From assembly GCF_012933365.1 (NCBI RefSeq), contig NZ_JABBVZ010000017.1, positions 1-59,326 on the forward strand: DNA of 59,326 nt, given 5' to 3'. The stretch comes from Sulfobacillus harzensis (GTDB lineage Bacteria > Bacillota > Sulfobacillia > Sulfobacillales > Sulfobacillaceae). The notes under the pieces were generated by a model, which had not been told where the DNA came from, did no database searches, and saw nothing but the letters and a program-made list of their open reading frames with translations. The first letter of the stretch is position 1, and each line of letters begins with the position of its first letter. Shown here piece by piece: positions 42,183 through 54,145 of the stretch. The position numbers and the translations under genes are program-made.

Positions 42183-43004
42183 TTGAAGACCATTTATGCG
42201 CTCATTGGCCCGAGTGGTACCGGGAAAAGCCACCGGGCCTCTATGGTGGCGGTTGACAAGGGTACAGAGGCCATTATCGACGATGGCTTGCTGATTTATC
42301 GCGGACGGATCGTAGCCGGCCGCTCAGCCAAGCGCGAGGCGACCCGCACCGCCGCGGTGCGCCGGGCGATCTTTGATGATCCAGAGCATCGAAGCCAGGT
42401 CGCTCAAGCGGTGGCGTCGCTCAATGCGGATAGTGTGTTGGTGTTGGGGACTTCGCGTCACATGGTGGAGCGCATTTTAACGGCTCTGGGGCTCGAAGAT
42501 ATTCCCATAGAATGGGTTCCCATTGAAACAGTGGCCTCGCCTGATGAGCGACGGTTGGCCCAATATATCCGCCAGTCGGAGGGCAAGCACGTGATTCCGG
42601 CGCCGACTATGGAGGTGCAGAAATCCTTTTCCGGGTATCTGGTGGATCCGCTGCGGTTCATCTTTCGGAGAAAGGGTCGGCAGGTCGAGGTCGAGAAGTC
42701 GATCGTTCGGCCGACCTACTCCAGCATGGGGCGGTTTTACATTGCGGACACCGTTTTGAGCGCGATTGTGGTCCACGCTGGTCATCGCGTGCCAGGAATC
42801 GCGCGTGTCTCTCGCGTCATGGTACAATCTTCGCAAGATGGCATCCTGATTCAAGTAGATGTGACGCCGGCTGTGACCCGCAATTTGTTCAGCCTGCTCC
42901 GCCAGGTGCAGGCGGAGATTCGCCAAGATATCGAGATGATGACCTCGATTAATGTGCTGGGAGTGCGGGTGGAGACGCGTCGCATTCTGATCGGGCCAAG
43001 CTAA
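42183..43004 (+). CDS. P-loop ATPase fused to an Asp23/Gls24-like domain
   Basis: 273 residues. The N-terminal half has a full Walker A, GPSGTGKSH (9-17), a DDGLLIYRG strand, and a mononucleotide-kinase-like layout. The C-terminal part (about 188-270) shows VPGIARV, VQVDV-type strands (ILIQVDVTP) and a helix followed by MTSINVLGVRVETRRI, as in Asp23/Gls24 envelope-stress proteins. The fusion is unusual, and its function is unknown. TTG 42183 directly follows the dehydrogenase stop, with GGGGATA upstream. phoP starts 13 bases after its stop, so it may be expressed with the PhoPR-Pst genes. Confidence 0.65.
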   Translation: MKTIYALIGPSGTGKSHRASMVAVDKGTEAIIDDGLLIYRGRIVAGRSAKREATRTAAVRRAIFDDPEHRSQVAQAVASLNADSVLVLGTSRHMVERILTALGLEDIPIEWVPIETVASPDERRLAQYIRQSEGKHVIPAPTMEVQKSFSGYLVDPLRFIFRRKGRQVEVEKSIVRPTYSSMGRFYIADTVLSAIVVHAGHRVPGIARVSRVMVQSSQDGILIQVDVTPAVTRNLFSLLRQVQAEIRQDIEMMTSINVLGVRVETRRILIGPS

Positions 43005-43017
43005 AGGAGTGCGACGC

Positions 43018-43698
43018 ATGGCGCGTCTATTGGTGGTTGACGACGAGCGGGCGATTTTGGAACTGGTCACCTATCATCTCACCCGCGAAGGGTATCAGGT
43101 AGAAACTGAGGAGGACGGGCGCACGGCCGTGGAGCGTGTGGGGCGCGAGCCGTTCGATTTGGTGATTCTGGACGTCATGTTGCCCGGGCTGTCGGGACTG
43201 GAGGCGTGCCGCGCCATTCGCCAGAGCACGGATGTGCCCATTATCATGCTGACCGCGCGCAAGGATGAGGTTGATCGGGTGCTGGGACTGGAATTGGGAG
43301 CGGACGACTATGTCACCAAGCCTTTTTCGCCCCGAGAGTTGACGGCGCGGGTCAAGGCTATTTTGCGGCGCAGTGCCAAAGGCCGGGAAGACAATGGCGA
43401 GGTCCGGGTGCCGGGACTGGAAATCGACGTCGAGCGGCGCACCGTGCAGGTGGATGGTCAGCCAATCAATCTAACCTTTACCGAGTTTGAGCTTCTGACG
43501 ATCTTGGCCCGTCATCCGGGCCGCGCCTTTACCCGCGATGAACTGTTGGTCCGGGTCTGGGGCGAGGACTTTTACGGCGACTCCCGCACGGTGGATGTCC
43601 ACGTCCGCCACCTCAGGGAAAAGCTGCATGAGGACCCGCAAAAGCCCCGATTCATCGAAACTGTGCGGGGTGTCGGGTATCGGTTTGCCCAACCATGA
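43018..43698 (+). CDS. phoP: OmpR/PhoP-family response regulator
   Basis: 226 residues: receiver domain with Asp52 (VILDVMLPG), Lys in the KPFSPREL segment, and a winged-helix DNA-binding domain (about 130-226) ending in ETVRGVGYRF. AAAGGAG lies eight bases before ATG 43018. The next genes are a PhoR-like kinase and pstSCAB, so this is very likely the phosphate-starvation regulator. No Pho box was confirmed upstream of pstS, which lies inside the operon. Confidence 0.92.
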   Translation: MARLLVVDDERAILELVTYHLTREGYQVETEEDGRTAVERVGREPFDLVILDVMLPGLSGLEACRAIRQSTDVPIIMLTARKDEVDRVLGLELGADDYVTKPFSPRELTARVKAILRRSAKGREDNGEVRVPGLEIDVERRTVQVDGQPINLTFTEFELLTILARHPGRAFTRDELLVRVWGEDFYGDSRTVDVHVRHLREKLHEDPQKPRFIETVRGVGYRFAQP

Positions 43699-45095
43699 GA
43701 ACTTTTGGGCGCGCTAACATTGTGCTGGTTCCGGCGGCCCTCGCGCTGGCCACGGTGGGACTTTTGCTCTTGCGCGTGCCGCGCGGACCTCTCTGGGCGG
43801 TCTTATGCTTTCTGGTGGCGTGGGTTTGGGTCATTCGCTATCTCCTCACCTGGCGCCAAGAGCGGCGGTTGCTGTCAGAATCGGTGGTGCAACTGAAGGA
43901 CACCGTTGATCGATGGGCATCCGGCGATCTCCAAGCCCGGGTATATCTTGACCAGGAAGATCCTCTCGACTCGCTGGCTCACGGGATGAATCGCGTGGCC
44001 GAGGTGTTGATGGAGCGCACCCGCGACTTGGAAGAGGACAAGAAGCAGCTGGAAGCCATTTTGACCAGCATGGCCAACGGCATCATCATCCTCAACCACG
44101 GGCTGACCATTACGCTCATCAACCGAGCGGCCCGTGAAATGTTCCGCATTCAGGAGCCAACGGTGAGCGGCCGCCATTTGCTCGAAGTCATCCGCGATGT
44201 CCGTATTGATGATGCGGTCCATCGCGTCACACGCCATGGGGGCAGCGAGACGGTGCAATGGAGCCCGCCTGACCAACCCGGCCTGGTGGTTGAGGCGACG
44301 GTGGCGCCGCTGCCCGAAACGCTCGGGGGACAGGGGGCGGTCATCGTTTCCCGCGACATTTCCCTGCAAAGCCAGCTGGACCGCATGCGGCAAGATTTTG
44401 TGGCCAATGTGAGCCATGAGTTGCAGACTCCGCTCACCATTATTCGCGGGTTTACCGAAACCCTGATTGACGATCAAGACATTGATGAGGCATCCCGCAC
44501 CCGTTTTACCCGCCTGATTCATGAGGAAGCCAACCGCATGAGCCGATTGGTGGATGATCTTTTGACCCTGTCACGCATGGAGCACCACTCGCTGCCGTTT
44601 AGTCTGGAAGGGGTGGATGTCGCCATGCTGGCGGAATCGGTGGTGTCACGCATGGCTCCTCGGGCGGAGGAAGCCGGGCTCGCTTTGGAAGCGCGCATCC
44701 CCTCCGTGTTGCCGCTGGTGTCCGGTGATCCCGACCGGCTTCAGGAAGTGCTGCTCAATCTCGTGCAAAACGCGATTCAGTATACGCCCCAGGGGGGACG
44801 GGTGACGGTCGCGGCGCAATCGGATGCCGCCAGCGGCCTGGTGGGAATCTCCGTCAAGGACACCGGCATTGGGATTCCGGCTGAGGATTTACCCCGTATT
44901 TTTGAGCGCTTTTATCGCGTTGACAAGGCGCGGTCGCGGGCTTCAGGGGGGACAGGACTCGGATTGGCCATTGTCAAGCACATCATCGAACTCCATCAAG
45001 GGCGCATAGAAGTGAATAGTACGGTAGGACAGGGCACGGAATTTGTGGTCTGGCTGCCGCAGCACCGCGAGAACGGAGGGACGGATGGCGAATGA
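43695..45095 (+). CDS. phoR: PhoR-like sensor histidine kinase
   Basis: 466 residues: two adjacent membrane helices (about 8-28 and 32-51) with only a short loop outside, a HAMP-like linker, a PAS domain (about 115-225), HisKA with His in NVSHELQTPLT, and HATPase with NLVQNAIQYTP, DTGIGIP and GGTGLGLAIV. The missing large external domain matches PhoR forms that sense via the Pst transporter and PhoU. ATG 43695 overlaps the phoP stop by four bases (ATGA), and pstS follows in the same way. Confidence 0.92.
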   Translation: MRTFGRANIVLVPAALALATVGLLLLRVPRGPLWAVLCFLVAWVWVIRYLLTWRQERRLLSESVVQLKDTVDRWASGDLQARVYLDQEDPLDSLAHGMNRVAEVLMERTRDLEEDKKQLEAILTSMANGIIILNHGLTITLINRAAREMFRIQEPTVSGRHLLEVIRDVRIDDAVHRVTRHGGSETVQWSPPDQPGLVVEATVAPLPETLGGQGAVIVSRDISLQSQLDRMRQDFVANVSHELQTPLTIIRGFTETLIDDQDIDEASRTRFTRLIHEEANRMSRLVDDLLTLSRMEHHSLPFSLEGVDVAMLAESVVSRMAPRAEEAGLALEARIPSVLPLVSGDPDRLQEVLLNLVQNAIQYTPQGGRVTVAAQSDAASGLVGISVKDTGIGIPAEDLPRIFERFYRVDKARSRASGGTGLGLAIVKHIIELHQGRIEVNSTVGQGTEFVVWLPQHRENGGTDGE

Positions 45096-45847
45096 GTTGG
45101 GTTTTGACGGTATGTCTGGCGCTGATAGCGATGGCGTCGGGGGCTCTCAGTTCCGGGCGGCACCTTTCGGTGGCGGGGGCGACCAGCGTGCTCGCATATC
45201 TTCGCCAGGCGGTCCCGGAGTGGGAGAAAACCCACCCTGGCTATACCGTCTCGCTCTCCGGAGGGGGCTCGGTGGCCGGGCTGGTGGAAGTGAGCCAGGG
45301 GCGGGTTGATCTGGGCGTATCGGACATCCCGCCACGGGCGGAATGGACTCAAGGTCGGCAGTTGGTGGCGGTGCCATTAGGAAAACTCCCCATTCTCTTT
45401 ATCGCCCACCCTGGGGTGAATCCGACGGCGCTTAGTCGCGAGACTTTGGCCGCCCTGTTGGCGGGCCGACGCCGCACCTGGCCGGGGCTGGGCACGAAGG
45501 TGCTGGTCATGACGCGGCCGCTGTCGTCCGGCGCACTGAACGTGGTGGAATCGCAAATCTTAAAGGGGCAGCGCATGAGTCCCGAGGCCATTGTGCAATT
45601 GTCAAACGGAGCGATGCTGGCCGCCGTGCGGGAAACGCCGGGAGCCTTAGGCTATGTTGAATCCGATCATGCGCCCCGCGGGGTGACCGTGCTGGCTGTC
45701 GGGGGCTGCGCATTTAGCGCTCAAAACCCGTCCGCCTGGCCCTACTATACCCGCCCAACCCTCTACTATCGTCCCGATGCGCCTCCCGTGGTGCGGGATT
45801 TGGCCGCTTTTCTCGCGCGACCCGGCACCGGTCAGGGGGCAGCATGA
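45092..45847 (+). CDS. pstS: Phosphate-binding protein PstS
   Basis: 251 residues: an N-terminal signal (about 3-22), then the PBP fold with AGATSVLAYLRQAVPEWEK, SGGGSVAGLVEVSQGRVDLGVSDIP (phosphate-binding Ser and Asp), and the later LSSGALNVVE segment with phosphate contacts. It delivers phosphate to PstCA. No lipobox Cys is seen at the signal end, so anchoring in a one-membrane cell is unclear; an uncleaved signal helix could serve. ATG 45092 overlaps phoR by four bases. Confidence 0.9.
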   Translation: MSWVLTVCLALIAMASGALSSGRHLSVAGATSVLAYLRQAVPEWEKTHPGYTVSLSGGGSVAGLVEVSQGRVDLGVSDIPPRAEWTQGRQLVAVPLGKLPILFIAHPGVNPTALSRETLAALLAGRRRTWPGLGTKVLVMTRPLSSGALNVVESQILKGQRMSPEAIVQLSNGAMLAAVRETPGALGYVESDHAPRGVTVLAVGGCAFSAQNPSAWPYYTRPTLYYRPDAPPVVRDLAAFLARPGTGQGAA

Positions 45848-46698
45848 TGGCTCGAAGCCGGGATGCCCTTCCCGCGCGCATCGCCGGCGCGGGTGCGGCG
45901 CTGTTCGGATTGGTCGGGCTGGGCTTGGTGGCGTCCTTGGTGGTGGGTGGCTGGCGGGTACTGGGCGAGCCGGCGGTCGTGGCCAATGTGCTATCCAATT
46001 TCTGGGATCCACTTAAGGGTCGTTATGGGCTCGGCCCCTTTGTGGCGGGCACGATCACCGTGTCCGTCATCGCCCTCATGGTAGCCGTGCCTTTGGCGTT
46101 GGCCACCGCCGTGGTTGCGTCCCAGAACCTCAGCCGATGGGCCAAAGACATCTTGAGCCGCGGTTTGGATATCCTGACGGCCGTTCCATCGGTGATTTTC
46201 GGTTGGTGGGGCATCCAAATGGTGGTTCCTTGGGTCCGGGCTCACACGGGTGGTCCCGGCTTTAGCCTTTTGGCGGCAGGCTTGGTCCTGGCGCTGATGG
46301 TTCTTCCCACGCTGGGACTCTTTTTCTTCCACGCGCTGGAGCGAGTACCCCGCACCTATCGTGAAGCCTCGTTGGCGCTCGGAGGCACGCCGGATCAGAC
46401 CCTCACCAGGGTGGTGCTGCGCTGCGCGCTGCCGGGGTTGGTCAACGGGCTGCTGGTGGGGGTCGCGCGGGCAGTGGGAGAAACGATGGCTGTGCAGATG
46501 GTGATCGGAGGCAACACCACCTTCCCGACGGGCGTGGCCGCGCCCGGTGCCACTCTCACCACCCAAATCGTGACGGACATGACGGCCTTTCCCCCCGGGA
46601 CCCGCGGTCACGCTGTCCTCGATGTGATGGCGCTCTTGCTGATGGTGGGGATGTATGTGCTGGTCCGGCTGTCGGAGCGTTGGGGGGCGAGCGCATGA
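45844..46698 (+). CDS. pstC: Phosphate ABC transporter permease PstC
   Basis: 284 residues with six membrane segments. The BPD_transp_1 coupling loop is EASLALGGTPDQTLTRVVLRCALPGL, followed by VGVARAVGETMAVQMVIGG as typical of PstC/PstA. ATG 45844 overlaps pstS by four bases, and pstA overlaps its end. It forms the membrane channel with PstA. Confidence 0.92.
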   Translation: MMARSRDALPARIAGAGAALFGLVGLGLVASLVVGGWRVLGEPAVVANVLSNFWDPLKGRYGLGPFVAGTITVSVIALMVAVPLALATAVVASQNLSRWAKDILSRGLDILTAVPSVIFGWWGIQMVVPWVRAHTGGPGFSLLAAGLVLALMVLPTLGLFFFHALERVPRTYREASLALGGTPDQTLTRVVLRCALPGLVNGLLVGVARAVGETMAVQMVIGGNTTFPTGVAAPGATLTTQIVTDMTAFPPGTRGHAVLDVMALLLMVGMYVLVRLSERWGASA

Positions 46699-47507
46699 GA
46701 CGGGGACGCACGCTGCATCATCTGGCCTGGTTGTTGATGCTGGTGGCGCTGGCGGGATTTGTGCTGGTCTTGGCCAGTGTGTTGCTAAATGGGTGGCCAG
46801 ACTTGACTTGGCATTTTCTCTCGTCATGGCCCGATGCAGCTGCGGGCGGCGATGGCATTTTGCCCGAGCTCATCAATACCACAGTGATGGTGGGCCTGGC
46901 GCTCGTGATAACGGCACCGTTGGGCCTTATGGTGGCGGTGTATCAAACGGAGTATCGCCAGCGGCGGCGCCCGCCCCTGGAACGGGTGCGCGGTACCTGG
47001 CTTGCCGCGCCCACCATTGTCATTGGCTTGGTCGTCTATCGGGTAGCGGTGGGATGGTTTCACTGGCCCATTTCGCTGTTGACCGGGACGCTGGCTTTGG
47101 CGGTTATTAACTGGCCGTTTATGGTATCCATATCGGAGTCCGCCCTCGGCGGGGTGCCCGCCAGCTATCGCCAAGCTTCGTTAGCCTTGGGCGCGAGTCG
47201 CTTTGAGACCGTCGTCCGGGTTGTCATTCCCGCGGCCGCAGCCCCTCTCATTGAGGGCCTGGGCATGGCCGCCGCCCGCATGGCGGGCGAGTCGGCGGCT
47301 CTCATCGTTACCGCGGGGATAAACGTGTCGCGCCATTGGGGGCTTCTGGCCCCCGGGGAAACGCTGGCGGTTCACATTTGGTATCTTCGCACTGAGGGTC
47401 TGGCAGCGGGCCGCGATGCAGCCTCCGCCGCGACCGGGGTGGTGTTGTTGACCTTGGTCACGGTGGTGCTCTGGATTAGCCGCAGGATTGCGCGCTGGTT
47501 CGAATAG
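46695..47507 (+). CDS. pstA: Phosphate ABC transporter permease PstA
   Basis: 270 residues and six membrane segments. The coupling loop is RQASLALGASRFETVVRVVIPAAA, followed by GMAAARMAGESAALIVTAG. ATG 46695 overlaps the pstC stop (ATGA). pstB starts 15 bases later with AAAGGGGGAG as ribosome site. The product pairs with PstC. Confidence 0.92.
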   Translation: MRRGRTLHHLAWLLMLVALAGFVLVLASVLLNGWPDLTWHFLSSWPDAAAGGDGILPELINTTVMVGLALVITAPLGLMVAVYQTEYRQRRRPPLERVRGTWLAAPTIVIGLVVYRVAVGWFHWPISLLTGTLALAVINWPFMVSISESALGGVPASYRQASLALGASRFETVVRVVIPAAAAPLIEGLGMAAARMAGESAALIVTAGINVSRHWGLLAPGETLAVHIWYLRTEGLAAGRDAASAATGVVLLTLVTVVLWISRRIARWFE

Positions 47508-47522
47508 AGAAAGGGGGAGCGT

Positions 47523-48284
47523 ATGGCGCCGGAAATCCGGGTCGAGGGGCTGTCGGTCTGGTACGACCGCCAACGAGCGCTGAAGGACGTATCGCTGAAC
47601 GTCCGGCCGGGTACGGTCATGGCCTTGATCGGGCCTTCCGGATGCGGCAAGTCCACCTTTTTGCGGGCCATCAACCGCCTCATTGAAGAGAGCACGCCTC
47701 GGGCGCGTGTCCAGGGACATGTCCAGGTGGGGGACATCGATGTCTATCATCCCTCCACCGACGTCAACGACCTTCGCCGTCGCGTGGGGATGGTCTTTCA
47801 ACTCCCCAATCCGTTCCCCTTCAGCATTTTTGATAACGTGGCCTATGGGCCGCGCTTACAGGGCGTGCGCGATGGGCGAACCCTGCGTCGGTTGGTCGAA
47901 AACAGCCTGAAGCAGGCAGCCCTATGGGATGAGGTGCGGGGCAAACTGCGCCGTCCAGCGTTAGCCCTTTCGGGGGGCCAGCAGCAGCGGCTTTGCATCG
48001 CCCGCGCGCTCGCCGTCAATCCCGACGTGTTGTTGATGGATGAACCTACCGCCTCGCTGGATCCCTTGTCCACCAGCAAAATTGAGGAGTTGGTGGCGGA
48101 TCTGCGCGGCCGTTACACTATCATTTTGGTGACGCATAATCTACGCCAAGCGGCTCGCATTTCCGATCATACCGCCTTTTTTTCCAACGGCATGGTAATT
48201 GAAACCGGGGACACTCGGCAAATATTTACGGCGCCCCGTGAACAGCAAACGGAAGAGTATTTGACTGGCCGCTACGAGGATTAG
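47523..48284 (+). CDS. pstB: Phosphate ABC transporter ATPase PstB
   Basis: 253 residues. Walker A GPSGCGKST (37-45), FLRAINRLIE typical of PstB, Q-loop in VFQLPNPFP, signature LSGGQQQR, Walker B VLLMDEPT, and His switch in VTHNL. It powers phosphate import through PstCA. It is the last gene of the phoPR-pstSCAB run. A strong bidirectional terminator lies directly after. Confidence 0.95.
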   Translation: MAPEIRVEGLSVWYDRQRALKDVSLNVRPGTVMALIGPSGCGKSTFLRAINRLIEESTPRARVQGHVQVGDIDVYHPSTDVNDLRRRVGMVFQLPNPFPFSIFDNVAYGPRLQGVRDGRTLRRLVENSLKQAALWDEVRGKLRRPALALSGGQQQRLCIARALAVNPDVLLMDEPTASLDPLSTSKIEELVADLRGRYTIILVTHNLRQAARISDHTAFFSNGMVIETGDTRQIFTAPREQQTEEYLTGRYED

Positions 48285-48300
48285 CGAGGCTGGGGACAAA

Positions 48301-48331
48301 AAAGAGCTGCGGCAGGGTGCCGCAGCTCTTT
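48301..48331. terminator. Bidirectional terminator between pstB and APC permease
   Basis: AAAGAGCTGCGGCA (48301-48314) pairs perfectly over 14 bp with 48318-48331 around a GGG loop. The A-run before the stem acts as a T-run for the minus strand, and the stem ends in TTT on the plus strand, so it can end both the pst operon and the APC gene. Confidence 0.92.
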
Positions 48332-48349
48332 CAACTCGCCTTCTCGGCT

Positions 48350-49948
48350 TTAGCCGACGTCCAAGTCCTCTTCTGCGTCGGTGGTGATTTGGGCGGCCGG
48401 CAGGCGGCTCGCCACACCCCAGTAGTAGAAAATGAGACTCAGCACGCCAACCACGATCGAGTCAAGCCAAGGGCCAGAAATCAAGGGGTGCTTCAAGGGC
48501 CCGAACGAGCCGATGTAGGTCATAATGCCCATCACGATATAGTACACAATGACCCAAGCTCCGGACTTCCAGTCGCGCTTCAGCCGTTGAAGCGATTCGT
48601 GGTTGCGATCCATGAAAGCGAAGTAGAGAATCAGCGACCCGAGGGTCAACGCGATTAAGATGCGGTCGGTGGTCCAACCGGACCAGTACACAATCCAGCT
48701 TCCCGCGACAAACGCCAAGGGGGCAATGATAGAGTGCCCGCCCAGCTTAAAGGGACGCGGGTGATCTGGCGCGGACTTTCTGAGCGATGACAAGGTGACT
48801 GGCCCCAACACGTAAGTTAGCACGGTGGCTGAGGTGACAGCCGTCACCAGCCCGCTCCAGGAGTGGAAGTTGGCCGGTAAAATCCAGACCACCGCGAGGA
48901 TGAAGGAGAGCACCAAGGCGGGCCGGGGCAAGCCGGTCCTGGGGTCGACACGGCTGAAAATGCTGTAGAAGTACCCGTTCTTCGACCAGGCATAGCTCAT
49001 GCGAGCGGTGCTGCTGAGATAGATATTGCCCGTGCCGGCCGGCGAGAGGACCGCGTCGGCGAAGAGCAAGACGGAGAGCCATCCAAAGCCGAGCATAAGA
49101 GCCACCGTGGCGAACGGCGAGTTAGAGAGATTCTTGTTGTTCAAAATGGCGCCCCAGCCGTGAGACAGAGCCGAGGCGGGAATGGCGCCCACAAACGCAA
49201 TTTGCAGCAATACGTAGATAATCGCGCCCAACACAATCGACAACAAAATGGCCAAAGGAACGGTTCGCTGGGGATTTTTCGCTTCACCGGCAAATTCAAC
49301 CGGTTGGCGAAACCCGAGGAACGAGAACACAATACCGGCTGACGCCACGGCGGTAAAGATCCCATGCGCGCCGCCGGGGCTGGCGCCGGTGATGGAGAAG
49401 TTGCTGCCGTGAAGCTGGGTCAACAACAGGACGAGGGTCAGCAGCGGCATGATGAACTTCAGTGCTGTCACCACCGAGTTGACTTTGCCGAAAATGTTGA
49501 CGCTCCAGTAGTTAATCAGGAAGAAGAGGGCCAGGAACACGATTTCAACCAGAAGACCCCAACCGGTGTAGTTGCCATTGGAGAGGCTCAACGCCGGGAT
49601 ATAGTGGGTGGCGTACTGACGGACGGCCGAAGCCTCAATGCCGGCCACACTGGACGTCGCCAGAAGGTATGCAAAACCGTTTAGATAACCGGCTAAGGAA
49701 CCATGGGAAAATTCCGGGTAACGGATTACGCCGCCGGAACGGGGCCAGGCTGCACCCAACTCGGCGTATACCAATGCAATGAGTCCGACAGCAACGGCGC
49801 CAAAGACCCAGGCAATCCAGGCGTCGGATCCGGCGTAGGCTGCGCCGTAAAAGGCGGAAAACAGCCAGCCGGAACCAATGATGGCGCCCAACCCTAAGAA
49901 GGTGAGGTCAGCCAAGTTGAGCTGGCGTTTGAATTTGCCTTGTTGCAA
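48350..49948 (-). CDS. APC-superfamily amino acid permease
   Basis: 532 residues with about 12-14 membrane helices. The N-terminal LTFLGLGAIIGSGWLFSAFYGAAYAG is the amino-acid binding segment of APC transporters, followed by SGGVIRYPEFSHGSLAGYLNGF and SFLGFRQPVEFAGEAKNPQRTVP. It imports an amino acid or related solute by cation symport; the substrate is unknown. AAAGGAGG lies eight bases before TTG 49948. Its presence splits phoU from the pst genes. A structured leader is visible upstream. Confidence 0.88.
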   Translation of the reverse strand: MQQGKFKRQLNLADLTFLGLGAIIGSGWLFSAFYGAAYAGSDAWIAWVFGAVAVGLIALVYAELGAAWPRSGGVIRYPEFSHGSLAGYLNGFAYLLATSSVAGIEASAVRQYATHYIPALSLSNGNYTGWGLLVEIVFLALFFLINYWSVNIFGKVNSVVTALKFIMPLLTLVLLLTQLHGSNFSITGASPGGAHGIFTAVASAGIVFSFLGFRQPVEFAGEAKNPQRTVPLAILLSIVLGAIIYVLLQIAFVGAIPASALSHGWGAILNNKNLSNSPFATVALMLGFGWLSVLLFADAVLSPAGTGNIYLSSTARMSYAWSKNGYFYSIFSRVDPRTGLPRPALVLSFILAVVWILPANFHSWSGLVTAVTSATVLTYVLGPVTLSSLRKSAPDHPRPFKLGGHSIIAPLAFVAGSWIVYWSGWTTDRILIALTLGSLILYFAFMDRNHESLQRLKRDWKSGAWVIVYYIVMGIMTYIGSFGPLKHPLISGPWLDSIVVGVLSLIFYYWGVASRLPAAQITTDAEEDLDVG

Positions 49949-50452
49949 GATGAATCCTCCTTTCAGCTTCTCTTCGACGGCTAGCCGAATGTCGCCTGGT
50001 TGACGGGAGATGGCGACATTAAAAGTTAGCCAATCGAATAAAGGGGGGATGCAGAATAATGCGAAGTGCACGTAGATTATTCGACGAAAAAATGCGAATT
50101 CCTTCTGGGCGCTAAATTGTTAGGGGGCCAGTAAAGCATATGATCGCCGTGTCCGGGATTGCCCGAACGTTGCTGGGAAAAATGAACCGCATCCAAGAGC
50201 ACTCTTAGCCCGAGGAATATGAGGGAGCTTTTTTCCTACAGGCTGCGGGCGGCATAACATAAGGTCGCCGCGGCGAATAAGATGGGCACGGGGCCGGCGG
50301 CGCTTTTCTTGACGAGCCGTAGGGCCTGGTATACGCTTGCCCCACAGAAATGAGAACCGTCCGACACGGGCGCCGCATCCTCTAGATGGGAAAGACGCTC
50401 GAGCCATGCCACGCATTACCATAATAAAAAATAGCGCTCGGAGGTGGACGCG
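49949..50452. other. Divergent region between APC permease and phoU
   Basis: 504 bases with no gene. It holds the structured leader of the permease (49979-50031, listed separately) and, on the plus side, a CATAAT box near 50421 that might be the -10 for phoU; no matching -35 was found. No Pho-box-like repeats were recognised. Confidence 0.4.
49979..50031 (-). promoter_or_regulatory. Structured leader of the APC permease
   Basis: AATGTCGCC (49988-49996) pairs perfectly with GGCGACATT (50012-50020) over a 15-base loop, and GGCTA/TAGCC near 49979 and 50031 extend the stem after unpaired bases. It ends about 15 bases upstream of the permease ribosome site on the minus strand. It could be a cis-regulatory RNA or an operator. 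No known riboswitch consensus was recognised. Confidence 0.35.
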
Positions 50453-53373
<2,921 letters not shown>

Positions 53374-53374
53374 T

Positions 53375-54145
53375 ATGGTGTCAAGCCCGTTAATTGTCGC
53401 CAACTGGAAGATGCACAAAACCGTGCGCCAATCGATAGCCTTTGCCCGTGAGCTGCTGCGGCGTCGGGATGAAATTCCGCCGGGAATTCAGGAGGTTATC
53501 TGTCCGACGTTGCCGGCACTCTATTCCGTTTCTCAAGTGCTGGCCTGGAGTGGCATTCAGACGGGGGCGCAAACCTTGGACCTCGGTCGCGAAGGGGCGA
53601 ACACCGGGGCCGTGTCCGCCTTTTTAGTCCGGGAGACCGGCGCGGCCTTCGTCATCCTGGGCCATTCGGAGCGGCGCAACCTTTATGGCGAGGATGATGC
53701 GTTGGTCGCGGAGAAGACGCGATCGGCGCTGGATGCACATCTCATTCCCATTATTTGCGTGGGAGAGAGTCCCGAGGAGCGGAAACGGGGACGAACCGAT
53801 GCGGTGATTCGCCATCAAGTGAGGGCCGTGGTGGAAGGGCTGACCGAACGGACGACGACCGCCTTGGTGTTTGCCTATGAACCCCTTTGGGCTATTGGTA
53901 CTGGCCAAGTCCCGGAACCTGATGAGGCCAATCGCGTGGCTCGTTTGGCGCGAACGGTGGTGCACGAAACCACTCCTCAATTCGACAGCGATTTACGAAT
54001 TTTGTACGGAGGATCGGTCAACGCGGGCAACGCCAGCGGCTTTGCCAACGCGCCCGAGATTGACGGCGCTCTGGTCGGGGGCGCCTCACTCGACATTAAT
54101 CAGTGGATTGGACTCAATATCGCGTGGGGGGAGGGACGGCCGTAA
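53375..54145 (+). CDS. tpiA: Triosephosphate isomerase
   Basis: Interconverts dihydroxyacetone phosphate and glyceraldehyde-3-phosphate. 256 residues. Active-site Lys in ANWKMHK, His in LGHSERRN, catalytic Glu in AYEPLWAIGTG, phosphate loop LYGGSVN and LVGGASL. It lies two bases from pgk, and its stop shares a base with the gpmI ATG. Confidence 0.97.
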   Translation: MVSSPLIVANWKMHKTVRQSIAFARELLRRRDEIPPGIQEVICPTLPALYSVSQVLAWSGIQTGAQTLDLGREGANTGAVSAFLVRETGAAFVILGHSERRNLYGEDDALVAEKTRSALDAHLIPIICVGESPEERKRGRTDAVIRHQVRAVVEGLTERTTTALVFAYEPLWAIGTGQVPEPDEANRVARLARTVVHETTPQFDSDLRILYGGSVNAGNASGFANAPEIDGALVGGASLDINQWIGLNIAWGEGRP

